64,000 nucleotides of DNA from Gnetum montanum. Taxonomy: Eukaryota > Streptophyta > Gnetopsida > Gnetales > Gnetaceae. Shown here piece by piece: positions 11,161 through 22,399 of the stretch (position 1 is its first letter; the number at the start of each line of letters is the position of its first letter). The stretch is taken from contig MNCI01029358.1 in assembly GCA_015680685.1 (NCBI GenBank), positions 1 to 64,000 of the forward strand. The letters are read 5' to 3'. A program made the translations under genes and the position numbers. The notes beneath the pieces are model-generated. The model searched no databases and was not told the DNA's origin. It saw only the letters and a program-made list of their open reading frames with translations.

Positions 11161-12201
11161 ATGCTTAATCAAATTGATTTTCTTTTACCTGATGATATTT
11201 TTGAGGCAATTTCCAATGATTTTGCAACTTGTTTTATTTTTTTTCAAATTGTGGGATTTTTACCAAGGTCCCCAAGTATCAATACTCAAGTTCAAAGCCT
11301 CCTTCTACCCCAAGGCATTCAGGTTTCTTATGCACGATACTATGCTCGAAATTTTATTTTGGTGGAACTATCTGATGCCTCTTAGGTTGAGAAGGCTCTC
11401 TCTTTAAAAATTTTTCCAACACGTAATGCAACCCTAATAGCCCATGCCTAGAAATTTGACTTTAATGTTAACGACCCAGCTTTTAAGATAATTCCATGTT
11501 ACGTGGAATTGCCCAATCTTCCACTTATTTTCTCATCTGTTGAGAGGGACATTGTGAGCATCCTAGGTCCTATTATTTCCGATTATTGTACGGTGATCAA
11601 TGGAACTCAAATTCGTCGTTATTGTATTGAACTGGACATAGCTCTTCGAAAGACCTCATTAACCCTCGCTACTAGTGGATAACTCTTCATCCAAAAAGTG
11701 AACTATTTTTACCTTCCAAACTCATGTAGCTATTGTCACAGGGCTGAGCATCATATTTCGGTGTGTCCCATCCTAGCCAGGAAGAAACCATCTGTAGCAT
11801 CTCAGAACACCTGTCCCCTAGTCACACCATTACGCCCATCCTCAATATCCTTTAAATTTGGATCTCTTTCCTCAACAGATCCACAAATCTCCTCTCAGTC
11901 TAGCCACTCCAAGCTACAGAAATAACAATTAGGTAATCACACCTCCACCCATGTCATCCCCTCAATCGTTGTCAAGGACTCAGTTTTGGTGGATGAGTTC
12001 GTGGTGAGAAGTGGAAGGAAATGAGTCAAAGCTTCTTTTGGTTCTAATCCTCCCTCCAACTCCTCTTCATTGAATACTTTCATGGCCCCTGTTTCCACCA
12101 ACAACTCCTTTGCCCTCTTGTTAGGAACAATGGAAGTTGATAATTTGACTTCTGAATCCTCTGTTGACCTCTCATCCAAACTGCCTCTTGTCTCCCCATG
12201 A
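11161..12201 (+). pseudogene. L1-type LINE ORF1 (DUF4283 and CCHC knuckle)
   Basis: A single frame with a few internal stops covers the region. It contains a DUF4283-like RNA-binding part (ARYYARNFILVELSD near 11330, IIPCYVELPNLPLIF near 11490, then IRRYCIELDIAL near 11620) and a zinc knuckle CSYCHRAEHHISVC near 11725 of the C-x2-C-x4-H-x4-C type (zf-CCHC_4). A polar, serine-rich tail follows. The frame ends at TGA 12199-12201, which overlaps the ORF2 ATG at 12198 as ATGA. The protein would bind LINE RNA. Confidence 0.82.
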
Positions 12202-15200
12202 ACTTCCTTTCATGGAATATTCGAGGCCTTACTAGTAGGCTTCATCAGAAACAAGCAGGCAACTTTATTTCTAGTCTTAATACAGTCTTTGATTTTGTTC
12301 TCCTTCAAGAAATTAAGGTATCAGCCGATCTTTTATCCTTTTTTGCCCATTGGTTTCTTCCTCACTCCTCAATCCTAGCGACGTCCCATATGAGTGGGAA
12401 AGGAGGCGCAGCCATTCTCCTCTCACCTTACTAGAAAACTAAAATCCTTCAAAGTGGTTTTGATTCTGGGCATAGAGTTTCTTGGGCCACCTTCTCCTCC
12501 TTGCATGGCCCTTTTGGCATTTGCTCGATATATGCCCCAAATGACTCCACAGAACAGGCTCTCCTTTGGCAAGAACTTGCAAACGCTCTTCCCCCAGTGC
12601 CTTGGATATTCAGAGGAGATATTAATATGGTCGAATTTCCTCAAGATAAGCTTGGGGGTGTTTTTTCAATTGCCTAATCTTGAGTATCAGACCTGGTCTG
12701 CCTTTAAGAAAAGGTTTTACCTTTCTGATGGGGTGGACACCTCTGCGAGTACTCCCCTTCACAGATTTACTTGGAGCAATCTTCGTCTTGGGCAGGCTCG
12801 CATCTACAGTAGGTTAGATAGGTTCTATTTCTCCACCCTTTCCTTCTAGCAAGCCTTCTCCACTACTACGATTCATCACAATGCCACCTTATCAGACCAT
12901 CTTCCTATCTCCATATTTATCAAGATTCATGGTAGCCCTCACTAACAAAAATTCCATCTTTTCCAACTACACACCAACTATTTTTCTTCCCCTACTACCC
13001 AACTTTTTCTATCCAACCTTTGGAATGTTGAACCTAGGCCCCTAAATCAAGTGGGCTGGATTAATTGGCATTATGCTTCATGTCGAGTTTGAAACTTTGC
13101 TCGTTCATATGGTAAGGTAGTGGCTACTCGGGCCAAACAAGAATATTATAAAATTCACCTCACTATTGAACATCTCACTAATAGACTAGCTCAAGATCCC
13201 TTCAACACTCTAGTTCACGAGGAGCTAGCTAGAGCACGATTAGCCTTTCAACATTGGGATGTGTATCGAGCACAAAGTGCCTTAACTAAAAGTCAACTCA
13301 CTTGGTTAAATATTCAAGATGAACACTGTAAGGAATTTTTCAAGTACCTCAACTCTACTTCCCCTTTGCATTCTATAGACAAAATTTCTAGTGATGGTAC
13401 CACCATTACTGATCACAATAGTATCCTCTCCTTTCTTAAGAACCACTATGAAACCCTTTTCACAGCTACCCTAATGGACATCTCTTCGTTCAAGTCTACC
13501 ACCCCCAATTATCCTTGCCTTATCAACTCCACTATGCTGCAAAGTCTTGATGTAGATATCACTCTAGTGGAGCTTCAGGTGGCTTGTTCCAAGTTAAGTC
13601 TGGGAAAGGCTCCTGGTTATGACGGTTTCCCCATGGAATTTTTTCAAAATCATTGGGATTTGGTGGGTAATGATCTTCTGCAGGTCATTAATGAGGCTAT
13701 CTTCATTGGTTCCCTCAGGCCCAATCTAAATCAAGGGGTAATTCGTCTCCTCCCCAAGTCTGGGGATCCTACCGATATCTCCAATTGGTGTCCCATAACG
13801 CTTCTCAATGTAGTATACAAAATTTGGGCTAAGTGCCTAGCCCTACGGTTAAAAAAATTCTTGGCCAGATCATATCACCCCAACAAATAGGATTTGTTCC
13901 TGGTAGATATATTTTAGACAATGTGGTTGCAGCGTGGGAAGGTCTCAAGTGGGCTGAGGATGATGGTCAAGATATTCTCTTGGTGAAACTTGATTACGCC
14001 AAAGCGTATGACAACATTAAGTGGGATTTTATCTTACAAACCATGACCAAACTTGGTTTTGGACCTAAGTTCCTACATATGGTGCAATGCTTATTCTCAG
14101 ATGCTACCACAAGAGTAGCCACTACCTTTGGCATTACCTCTCCCTTTCCAATACATAGATCAGTGCGGCAAGGTTGTCCTCTCGTCCCCTATCTCTTTAT
14201 CATCGCCGTAGACTTTCTTTGTCATTAGATTAACCTGGACATTCAAACTAAAGTCCTCACTAGGGTTCGCCTTTCTTCCTCTCAACAATAGCTTCTCAAT
14301 ATGCACTTTGCTGATGACTCTTTTTTTCTAGTTCATAACACAGTTGCCAATTTGCACCGCCTCTTATCAAGGGTGGAGCAATATTGCACGCTCTCAGGTT
14401 CTAATATCAATTGGAATAAATCCTCTGTTTATAGCTTTATGGGAAATTAAAACCATGTGACCAACTATAACTGGAAGCGACTTCAGGATCAAAACATTGT
14501 TAAGATTCTGGGAATCCCTTTCCATTTTAGAGGTTCAACCTTCATTCTCTGGGAGCAAGTTATTTATCGGATCCAAAAGAAACTTGACAAATGGAAGACT
14601 AAACCCCTCACACTTGTGGGTAAATACCTTGTATGTAAGTCCATATGTGCATCAACCCATGTGTACTACTCTTCGTGTTGGGCCCCCTCCCAAGCTACCT
14701 ACCAGAAGCTTGAACGGTTATTTCGTGACTTTATGTGGTCCTCCAAAGATTCTTAGAAAGGATTTCATCGAGTTGCTTGGAATATTGTTACTCTCTCCAA
14801 GAATAAGGGTGGTTTAGGTCTTTTGAATTCCTATAAGTAGGGAATTACCCTGGTTGCTAAGTGGTTGGTACAACATTTAGACACCTCAGATATTATTAGG
14901 ACCCTCCGCTAATTAAGGCTTCATCAAGCATTTCCTAAAAACAAGCCCTTCTGGAAAGGCATCCATTTTTTCAATTGGATCTTTTCCCCCCTCACTATCA
15001 TTCTTCTTGGATCTCATGTTTTCAAAAGTATCTGGAGGGCTTGGCAAATTCTACATAGTTACATAGACTAGACTAATGTCAAGATCAATCCTACTATTCT
15101 CTCTCATTTGTGTCCGTGGTGGTTACCTCTATCGCCCGCTCCCCTTGCCATCACAAAGGCTAAGGTAGCTACCTTGTGGTATTGAAAGGGTGTCATCTCC

Positions 15201-15990
15201 TTGAATTGTCTTAGGTTGGCTAGTCGTTGGATTTCAGGGGTTGAGTTCAACAATTTATATGGGGAGTCGACGGCAATGAACCATTGCCTAGTCCAGATTT
15301 ACTCCTTTCTCCATGGTCATTGGCAACTAGATGTTGCAGTGCAAAGTCCTTTTCATGGTCTTCAATGGCTTAATGGGGTTAAACTCTTGCCCTACCGGCC
15401 ATCTGTCCCCTTTCATCTGATGCATAACCCATCCGAGGTTATTCAACGTTGCAATAAGTATTGGCACAAACAAGAGTCAGTAACATTTTGGATTCCTCTC
15501 TTCCAACACATTTGGAAACTTCCAACTCTCCCTAAAATTAAGTAGTTTCTTTGGTGTCTCCGCCACCATGGTCTACCTATTGGTAAACGTTTAAAATATC
15601 TAGGGATTCCCAATCCAAATTGCCCTCTTTGTGGTGGACAAGATGACTTTGTCCATGTGTTTTGGCATTGTCCCTTTGCTCAGCATGTGTGGGAGTGGGC
15701 TTCCATAGTTTTTCCATCATACAAGCTCTCTCAAGAGGATGTCCTATTTGGCTTTTTGAACATTACTTCTGCTAATCTCAAGTTTTTGTGGAAAGTTATT
15801 AGGCTGATTATTTTATATTATATTTGGAAGCGAAGATGCAATGTTATATTTCAAAGGACAGATTATTCTAATATATGTTTGCTCACCAGGTCAGAGAAGT
15901 TGCAGATCGTTCGCCTCATTCATTTCCAACTCACATCTCAAGCATCTAAGTTCAATCTACATACTCATCAGTTGGTTCATCTCTTGTAGC
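12198..15990 (+). pseudogene. L1-type LINE ORF2 (endonuclease, RT, zf-RVT)
   Basis: The start MNFLSWNIRGL is the standard N-terminus of plant L1 ORF2. The endonuclease shows LLQEIK near 12300, RGDIN near 12620, SRLDRF near 12810 and SDHLPI near 12895. The RT shows GKAPGYDG near 13605, NWCPITLLN near 13785, GFVPGRYILDN near 13890, the catalytic KLDYAKAYD near 13990, VRQGCPL near 14165 and FADD near 14308. A zinc-binding RT-associated domain (zf-RVT) with CPLCGGQDDFVHVFWHC lies near 15622-15670. At least three frameshifts (about 12400, 13850, 14460) and several stops, including TAG after the RT core at 14226, inactivate it. Domain order and size are those of a full-length element. Confidence 0.9.
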
Positions 15991-16142
15991 CATGGGAAAG
16001 ACCTGTGCGTTCTAGTAACACTCATCATCAGTAATCTCTGCAGGGAAGCTTCCCCTCTCTATTGAGGGGAGTCATCATTGGAACTCTCTATATCATTAAT
16101 TGAGAGTTGTTTGCCTCATCTACTTCTATTTCATTCTATTCA
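15991..16142 (+). other. LINE 3' UTR (probable)
   Basis: This follows the zf-RVT domain and is interrupted by the family A solo LTR. Sequence after 17167 to about 17360 may be the rest of the 3' UTR; no clear poly(A) end was found. Confidence 0.4.
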
Positions 16143-17167
16143 TGATGAGTGGCGAGGTACCCCTACACTCAACCATACGAATACGAGCGTGCACGTGCGA
16201 TCCGGTCGAACTCCGCAGACTAAATGCCTTAACACCACAAGAAACACTTGGGGTTAATTGTTCGTTGTCTTCCCAGGCTTGCTTGTAAGTGTCACGGTGT
16301 ATGGTTAAGCAAGTCTGAGGTATGTGATTTTTTTGGTATTTTCGGCTTATCTCCTATGCTATCAAGGGAAAGGGTTGAGAAACTAACTAACTCTAACTAA
16401 TGTCCTAAGTCTAAGTTAACTAGCGTCAGCATCCGTTCCCACTTACCGGACACACCCTGAACTATGCAACTGTGGCTTACCAAACGCTAATCGTTACTGG
16501 GATCACCACACGTAACGCAAGTGCTCGAAGTGGTCGTACTGAGGCACCTATTTAGCTTAAGTGTGATAAGCAGCCGATTCCTTAGCTAGCCGTACACACC
16601 CGTGGGTGCTCGTAACTAAGTCGTACTTATCACACGTTCTAGCCTAGCAATGAGTAGCCGATTCCTTGACTAGCCGTACACATTGGACTACCACTGGGAT
16701 TACCAAGCGCAGAATCCTGGAATACGCTACTGGGTTACCAAGCAGCCAATGCTCGTAATCAAGTCGTACTCATGCGTTGCGACAAGCAGCCGATTCCTTG
16801 ACTAGCCGTACACGTCCGTAGACGCTCGTAATCAAGTCGTACTTGTGCGCACTAGGAAAGCAGTAAATAAACAGTAATAAAACCATGTACTGCAAGGTTT
16901 ATCCAATCAAGTTCGTCTTTATTGCCGTACACAACTTGGGTTCAGGTTACAAGCTGCTCGAATAAAGAGCCGTTCACTCTAGGACTCCTACTGCGGGTAC
17001 ATGGGAAAAATTCTAACTCTGGAGTGATCAATCTACCAGAGCTTCGCTACTTCTAGCCAGGATTGGGAAATGAAGGGAGTGCCGCCTCTTATTTATAGAT
17101 ATGGCGGCGAGACATGATATCGCGTACGCGATATCGCAGCGCATGCAGGTCGCGTCTCATCAATTCA
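16138..17167 (-). mobile_element. Solo LTR, gypsy family A, with ATTCA duplication
   Basis: The block 16143-17162 (1020 bp) begins TGATGAGTGGCGAGG and ends GTCTCATCA in plus orientation, and is flanked by identical ATTCA copies at 16138-16142 and 17163-17167. In minus orientation it has a TATA box (CTATAAATAAGAGG, 17086-17099) and, about 20 bp upstream, the perfect palindrome GATATCGCGTACGCGATATC (17116-17135). It is longer than the LTRs of A1 and A2 because of extra tandem subrepeats at about 16570-16850 built on CGATTCCTTGACTAGCCGTACAC and AATCAAGTCGTACT. No PBS or internal region adjoins it. Confidence 0.92.
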
Positions 17168-19193
17168 GTAATGAGTCAGTATGTGTGGATGTTTGATAGT
17201 GCCCCAATTTGAGTTTCCTCCTTTAATACTCGTTTATTTATAAGTTGTTCCTGAGTCTCATTCATAGTGCTCCCAGCTTTCCCTTCCCCTCAAACCTATG
17301 ACTGATTCAGGTTAATGTAATTGATACACTTTTAATATCAATAGAACTTCTTTAGTGGGACCCAACCCACGGGAACAAGGATTGTTAGATGGATTTCATA
17401 CCCTAGATTTTGATTAGTAAGTGTGAGCCTATGGATTTTAGTCTAGACCATGACATTAAGTGGTTAAATCTAATGGTGTGTGGTGAGGCATAATCAAGAC
17501 CTATCCTTCCAATGATGCATGTGCCTCGATCATTGAGAATGTTAGTAGTAAGGCTATTGCCAAGACCCAACCATGGGAAACTTGTTTAGGATCATGAGCC
17601 TTATCTGATGATAGTAGTTTAGGTGTTTGTTGGTCTTTGGATATACCAAGGCCTAGTAGATACCTCCAGATAAACTTAGTGGTAATAGAGCAAACTAAGT
17701 GTAAATGTGTGTTTACTATTATGATTGTTTTACTGTTATAACTGGCTATTATAATAGAAATTCAACTATCCTTGTTGAATACTGTAAGTCATTAAGAATT
17801 TTTATTTTGTTAAGTGACTTGGTTTATATTGTCTCTATACTACATTGGTTGAAACAAATAAAATTTCTCCAAAATGCTTAAGCATAATTCTGCGGAAATC
17901 TACTTCTAGTTTTTCTCAAAGAGAAAAATCCACAAGAAAAATAGAAATAGAGTGAGATTCAATGGATTTTAAAAGAAGCAAATTTGTGTGAAATCTCAAA
18001 CATTTAAGCAAGATAAATTGAAATAAAGCTATTCCATTTCAATCTAAAGTGTTACAAATTGTCCAAACCCTCTAAGCTCAACAAGCAATTTCGTAAGAGA
18101 CACTCTTATTAAACTATCAAAATGCTTTGTAAACGACAAAATACAAGTTATTACTTGGCTAGTTAAATAGTTGTCAAGAATTGCAAATAATAGAGATATC
18201 AGAAAAGATTTAACAAGTTCAAGATTGAAACATCAAGGAAAAGACTTTAAACATTGAAGCTATTTCAAGTTAGCTCAAAATATCAAAGATTTTCTAGACT
18301 CTTTAGACTCAAACATTCAATTTCATAAAGACATTACTATTAAATTGCTCAAGATGTTTTTCAAAGGACGACATAAGCTCTTATATAGAAACCAAATAGA
18401 AGTGAATTGCGAGAAAATAGAGATATAAAAGCAATTAGAAAATCCCAAAATTAAATCCGAAGCACATAATAACTATCTAAACCATTAGCTAAGCAACTAA
18501 AAAAATGAGAAGAAAAGAACTCTTAAGATTTAAACAAAGTAGTTGAATTGATGATGCAATTAGCAAATCATTCTTACAAATAGTCTTTAATAATTCTTCT
18601 TAATTTTTCTTTCTCCTTATTTTACCCTTGAAGCTCTTTTTATAGTGGCTTTTGGGTAGTTAGAATCATTATGGGAAATTAAGATGTGTTATAACCAGTA
18701 TGGAAGTTAGTTATAACCAAATTAATGAGAATTAGTTATAACTACCATCAAAGTTACAACCACCATGGTAGACCATAGATATTAAAAGTGATAATTGATA
18801 AGTTTCTATTCATGAACAACTGTCCCATAAATTCTATTTTCCTTAGATAATAATAATAATAATTTTTTTGGCAAATCAAAATTTATGAACAAAATACTCA
18901 ATGATGAACAAATTGCTGGCTGTAGTGGAGTTTGTGAGGTCACATGATCTGCAATCAGAGGCGTTGGGCAGAGGCATCCGGTATAGATTTTAAAAACTTG
19001 CAAGGTAAACTTTCTTTGTACAGAAGAAGTGATGTTTTTTCTTTGGGCTTCAGTATGTCCATGCCAAAAACTCTTCCCACCAGGAATCAGAAAATGATTG
19101 ACGCATCGGATTCTTTCCATTAGCCTAAATATCCGAAAATTCTGGCACACGGAAAATCCGACATACTAAAATCAGAGCGGATGCAGGTGTTGT
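17168..19193. other. AT-rich region, no recognised gene
   Basis: No domain was recognised on either strand. A minus-strand frame at 18806-19150 (114 codons) has no family resemblance that I can see. Its position just upstream of the PPR remnant allows it to be former promoter or leader sequence. A short ATA microsatellite lies near 18848. Confidence 0.4.
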
Positions 19194-20160
19194 TTGTTTG
19201 GCAATGAGCAGCTGCACGAGTGCTTTAGGTTCAGCGCAATGGAGTCACTGGTGGCCTCTGCCTCAGCCCCAGTCTCAGCAGGGCATTGCATTGCAACTGC
19301 AACACAGAAATGGCGTCCGCACAGTTTGGCATCAATGGATTCCGTTACGCAAAATAAAAACAGGCAGCCAGCAAGTATCTCTCAAAGTTGCTGCAACGGC
19401 AGAACAAGAGTTTCTTGCAATGTCTCTCGGCCATCATCACCAGAACCCTTGCCACTTGTTCCAAAACCAGAACAGCCGGCCTCTAGCTTTTCCGGATGCT
19501 AGTATCCCTGAGCCGAGCTAACCATGTTCGCTGTGCCCTTGCTCTGTATAATTGAATCCTGGAACTAGGCCAGGCTCCTACGCTTCATGCTTCCAACTCG
19601 CTCATGGCCGCGCTTATGAGACAGGGCCTCCATGACGATGCCGTTAGGGTTTTTGACAGCATGAAGAACATTGCCGAAATTCAACTCAACGCGCAGAGCT
19701 TCGGCATGACCGCCAAATTGTTGGCGAAATCTTGCGGCTGACATAGGGCCCTGGAATTGTTGAACGAAATGCAGCAAGTCCAGCTGGATCCCGCCACATA
19801 TGATACCTTAATTTTGGTCTGTGGAAGAGCTCAGAGATGGAAAGGAGTTCATCAAATTTGGGAAAAGCTTATGGAGCAGGGTTGCAGAGAAACCATGGTA
19901 ACTTATAGCCTCTTCGTCAGTACTTTTGTGCAGGGTAAGAAGGTTGATCTTGCGCTCAAGGCCTACAGCGACATGGTCGGCAATGAATTGCAGCCAAGCG
20001 GTGATATGCTCAAAGATCTTGTCTGTGTTTGCGCCAAAGAAGGTTAATGTAGCTTGGCCTTAGATTTGTTCCACAAATTCGTGGACGCGGGCTTCCACTG
20101 TAATAAGATTACTTTCAACGTTCTTATAGGCTGTCTCTGTGTATTGCTGGAATCAGAACC
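19194..20160 (+). pseudogene. Broken PPR-protein gene fragment
   Basis: The stretch is markedly less AT-rich than its surroundings. From about 19570 one frame gives helix-pair repeats typical of P-class pentatricopeptide proteins: NSLMAALMRQGLHDDAVRVF, then ALELLNEMQQVQLDPATYDT, then a block ending KLMEQGCRETMVTYSLFVS, then ALKAYSDMVGNELQPS, then ALDLFHKFVDAGFHCNKITF. Two in-frame stops (TGA 19739, TAA 20045) break it. The segment 19194-19502, rich in Ser, Ala and Gln, could be a former organelle transit peptide in another frame. PPR proteins bind organellar RNA. No orthologue is claimed. Absence of introns is compatible with either a retrocopy or a single-exon gene. Confidence 0.72.
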
Positions 20161-20469
20161 AGCATCGTCTTCTGGATTAGCACTGCGGGAACAATCCTGG
20201 CATATATTTGACAACGAATGTAAACAGATAAAGAATTCGAGATGTTCAGGTACCGAATTTCTTGCTTTGATTTTGACAGACAGCGTTAAGTAGCTGTAAC
20301 CTGGAGAATATGTGGAGTTGCAGGCTATGATGCACAATGAAGTGTTGCTCGTACTCTTAAACGTGAACAGGCTTGCAGCCGCCATGTACGCTGAGATAGA
20401 AGAGCAATTCGATAGAAACGACAGCAACACAGGTTTCAGAGCCAGAAACACAAGTCCTGCTGTACGATC

Positions 20470-20730
20470 CAGGGCATATGGAGTTTCACCCACAACAACA
20501 ACTGCATATGAAAATCCCTGGTTTTTAACATAACTTGGACCTAGATTTTCCTCAAAAACCACCTTTGTGTTTTTGCTAACAGTGATATAATTCCGCCAAG
20601 AATTGTAGTTCCTATAGTTAAGTTCCACTAAATCCTTGCCATTCAGTTGTCCATCCACCACACTGGTAACCAACCAACGTTATTGGCATGGGTTCACTGT
20701 AATGCTCATCATAAGGTTTAAAAAGCCTAA
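20470..20730 (-). pseudogene. GH3-family beta-glucosidase/exohydrolase fragment
   Basis: On the minus strand, GYQCGGWTTEWQGFSGT (20621-20671) corresponds to the conserved GYQCGGWTI-WQG segment of plant family 3 glycoside hydrolases (beta-D-glucan exohydrolase type). In a shifted frame, TVSKNTKVVFEENLG followed by KNQGFSYAVVVVGETPYA (20473-20583) matches the FSYAIVVVGE-PYAE segment that normally lies some 40-50 residues downstream. The order is correct, but a frameshift separates the parts and nothing beyond about 90 residues of the enzyme is recognisable. It therefore cannot encode an enzyme. It lies tail-to-tail with the PPR fragment. Confidence 0.72.
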
Positions 20731-21600
20731 CCACCGGAGCAAGTGGAATGTTGATTCTTCTCTTTTTGCCTGGGAATTTATCATTAACTTTGAAACAGTG
20801 GCTACTGGATGTTTTCAAAAGAACAAAAGAACTTTATATTTTACACAAGATAATGAGCGCAAAACCATGGTTGCATCTTTATCACTCAAATTCAATTGAG
20901 CTTTGTTTTTGAATAAGGTTAAACATTCCTTTTGAACTTAGTGAATTACCAGCACAATACAGAAAAATCTGAAATCATCTGCATCTTCCAGATTTGCATA
21001 CATTGCATTTGCAAAGGTAGTCTTGCTAATGCAGTAACCTTTTAACTCTTAAATTTTAGAATAAAATTTTGAACTGAATTTTTCTTAACAAATTGCTGCC
21101 CCAGAATGGCAGAAATTTGCCAATAGTATGCAAGTATTATAAAATTTGGTTGCACTATTTTGCTCTACTCTATTTGGCAGAAATTCATGATCATTATGTA
21201 CTCTTAGAGGAGAAAGATATTCTCTATAGTGCTTTAGGTATTAACCATTAATTAAGAAAATCTTATCTAGCTCATCTAAATGGTAGATATTTATTATCCA
21301 AACTAGTAATCGGTGTGGATGAGGTATGGTTCTTTCCATTGAAATTGAAACTTACCTAATGCCTTGGTATAGGAATGTTCTAACTTGTTATGCATCAAGA
21401 TTATTTTGTGATTTTCATAAAGAAGATTAAGAGTGATCAATCTCTCTGTGTGCAAAATCTAAGGATACATTAAAATTCACTACACTATCTAAGGTTTTTC
21501 TTTCAAGATCAATGGAAAGTCATGGAACCTATGCATATACTAGCTTGAATAAAGTGTAGCCAATAGGATTTTTCCATGTCATTTTCATTCTTGAATAATA
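20731..21600. other. AT-rich spacer, no recognised gene
   Basis: This lies between the GH3 fragment and the B-minus integrase. It should contain the 3' end of B-minus (PPT and LTR in minus orientation), but I could not align it with the family B LTRs at 7046 or 34498, so that end looks deleted or too diverged. Confidence 0.35.
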
Positions 21601-21659
21601 GTTTTATCTTGATAGCCCCAAAGATCATCATTAAGCTTTTTGATCCAGTACCTTCTATA

Positions 21660-22300
21660 TTCGCCAACCATTTTCTTGAGCATTCTTACAATTTCATGAT
21701 TAGCAAGTTCCACTTGATCATTGGCCTAGGGGTGATAAGGAAAAGTTAATTTATGATTAATTGCATAATATTCCAATAAATTCTTCAAAACCTTAGCAAT
21801 AAAGTATGTATCATTATCAAAGATTAATATTCAAGGAATACTAAATTTGTGGAGTACATTATTTCAAAGGAAGTGCACTATAGTGGTAGATGAACAATCC
21901 TTAACAGCGGTAGCTTTCATCCACTTCATACAATAGTCTACACATACAATGATGTATGCTTTGACATTGGAGGTTGGAGAGATAGAACTAACAAAGTCAA
22001 TCCCCCACACGTTAAAGGGTTCTAATAATTGGATCCACTATTTTGGTATCTTCATACATGAGGATATACCTCCCTCATGTTAGCACTTATCATAAAAGCA
22101 TATGAAGTGTTAAGCATCATCAAACATGGTAGGCTGAAAACAGTCAACAAGCAATAACTTTGTCACAATTCTTTTTTCAGCATAGTACCCATCACATACA
22201 CCATGAAGTGCATGGGTCAAGATGGCATCTTGGCTATCTATTGGAATACACCATCTTATGATGCTATCAAGGCATCTCTTGTAAAGATGATCTTTAACAA
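21660..22300 (-). pseudogene. B-minus integrase
   Basis: Reading right to left: a zinc-binding HHCC-type segment (GVCDGYYAEKRIVTKLLL near 22190, with HFICFYDKC near 22090), then the catalytic core with WGIDFVSSI near 22010, IIVCVDYCMKWMKA near 21930, FDNDTYF near 21820 and a QVELANHEIV stretch near 21700 supplying the Glu of the DDE triad. Integrase inserts the cDNA into the chromosome. Several stops make it inactive. Confidence 0.82.
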
Positions 22301-22399
22301 CCAAGTAAAGATTTTTCTAGTATTGAAATCATTAAATCTTTTGTTTATCCCATCTAGAAGGAATCTTCTAGGCCACTAGGTAGTTGAAAATGTTCATGA

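Noticed and set aside
12423-12644. Minus-strand frame within LINE ORF2
   Set aside because: Shadow of the endonuclease domain on the other strand.
18806-19150. Minus-strand frame of 114 codons upstream of the PPR remnant
   Set aside because: No recognisable domain or neighbour support; listed only as unassigned sequence.
20044-20460. C-terminal part of the minus-strand frame that begins in the GH3 fragment
   Set aside because: Past about 20470 it has no GH3 resemblance and runs antisense to the PPR remnant.
19194-20730. Pack-MULE origin of the PPR/GH3 pair
   Set aside because: I looked for terminal inverted repeats and a 9-bp duplication around the island and saw none; left as one option only.
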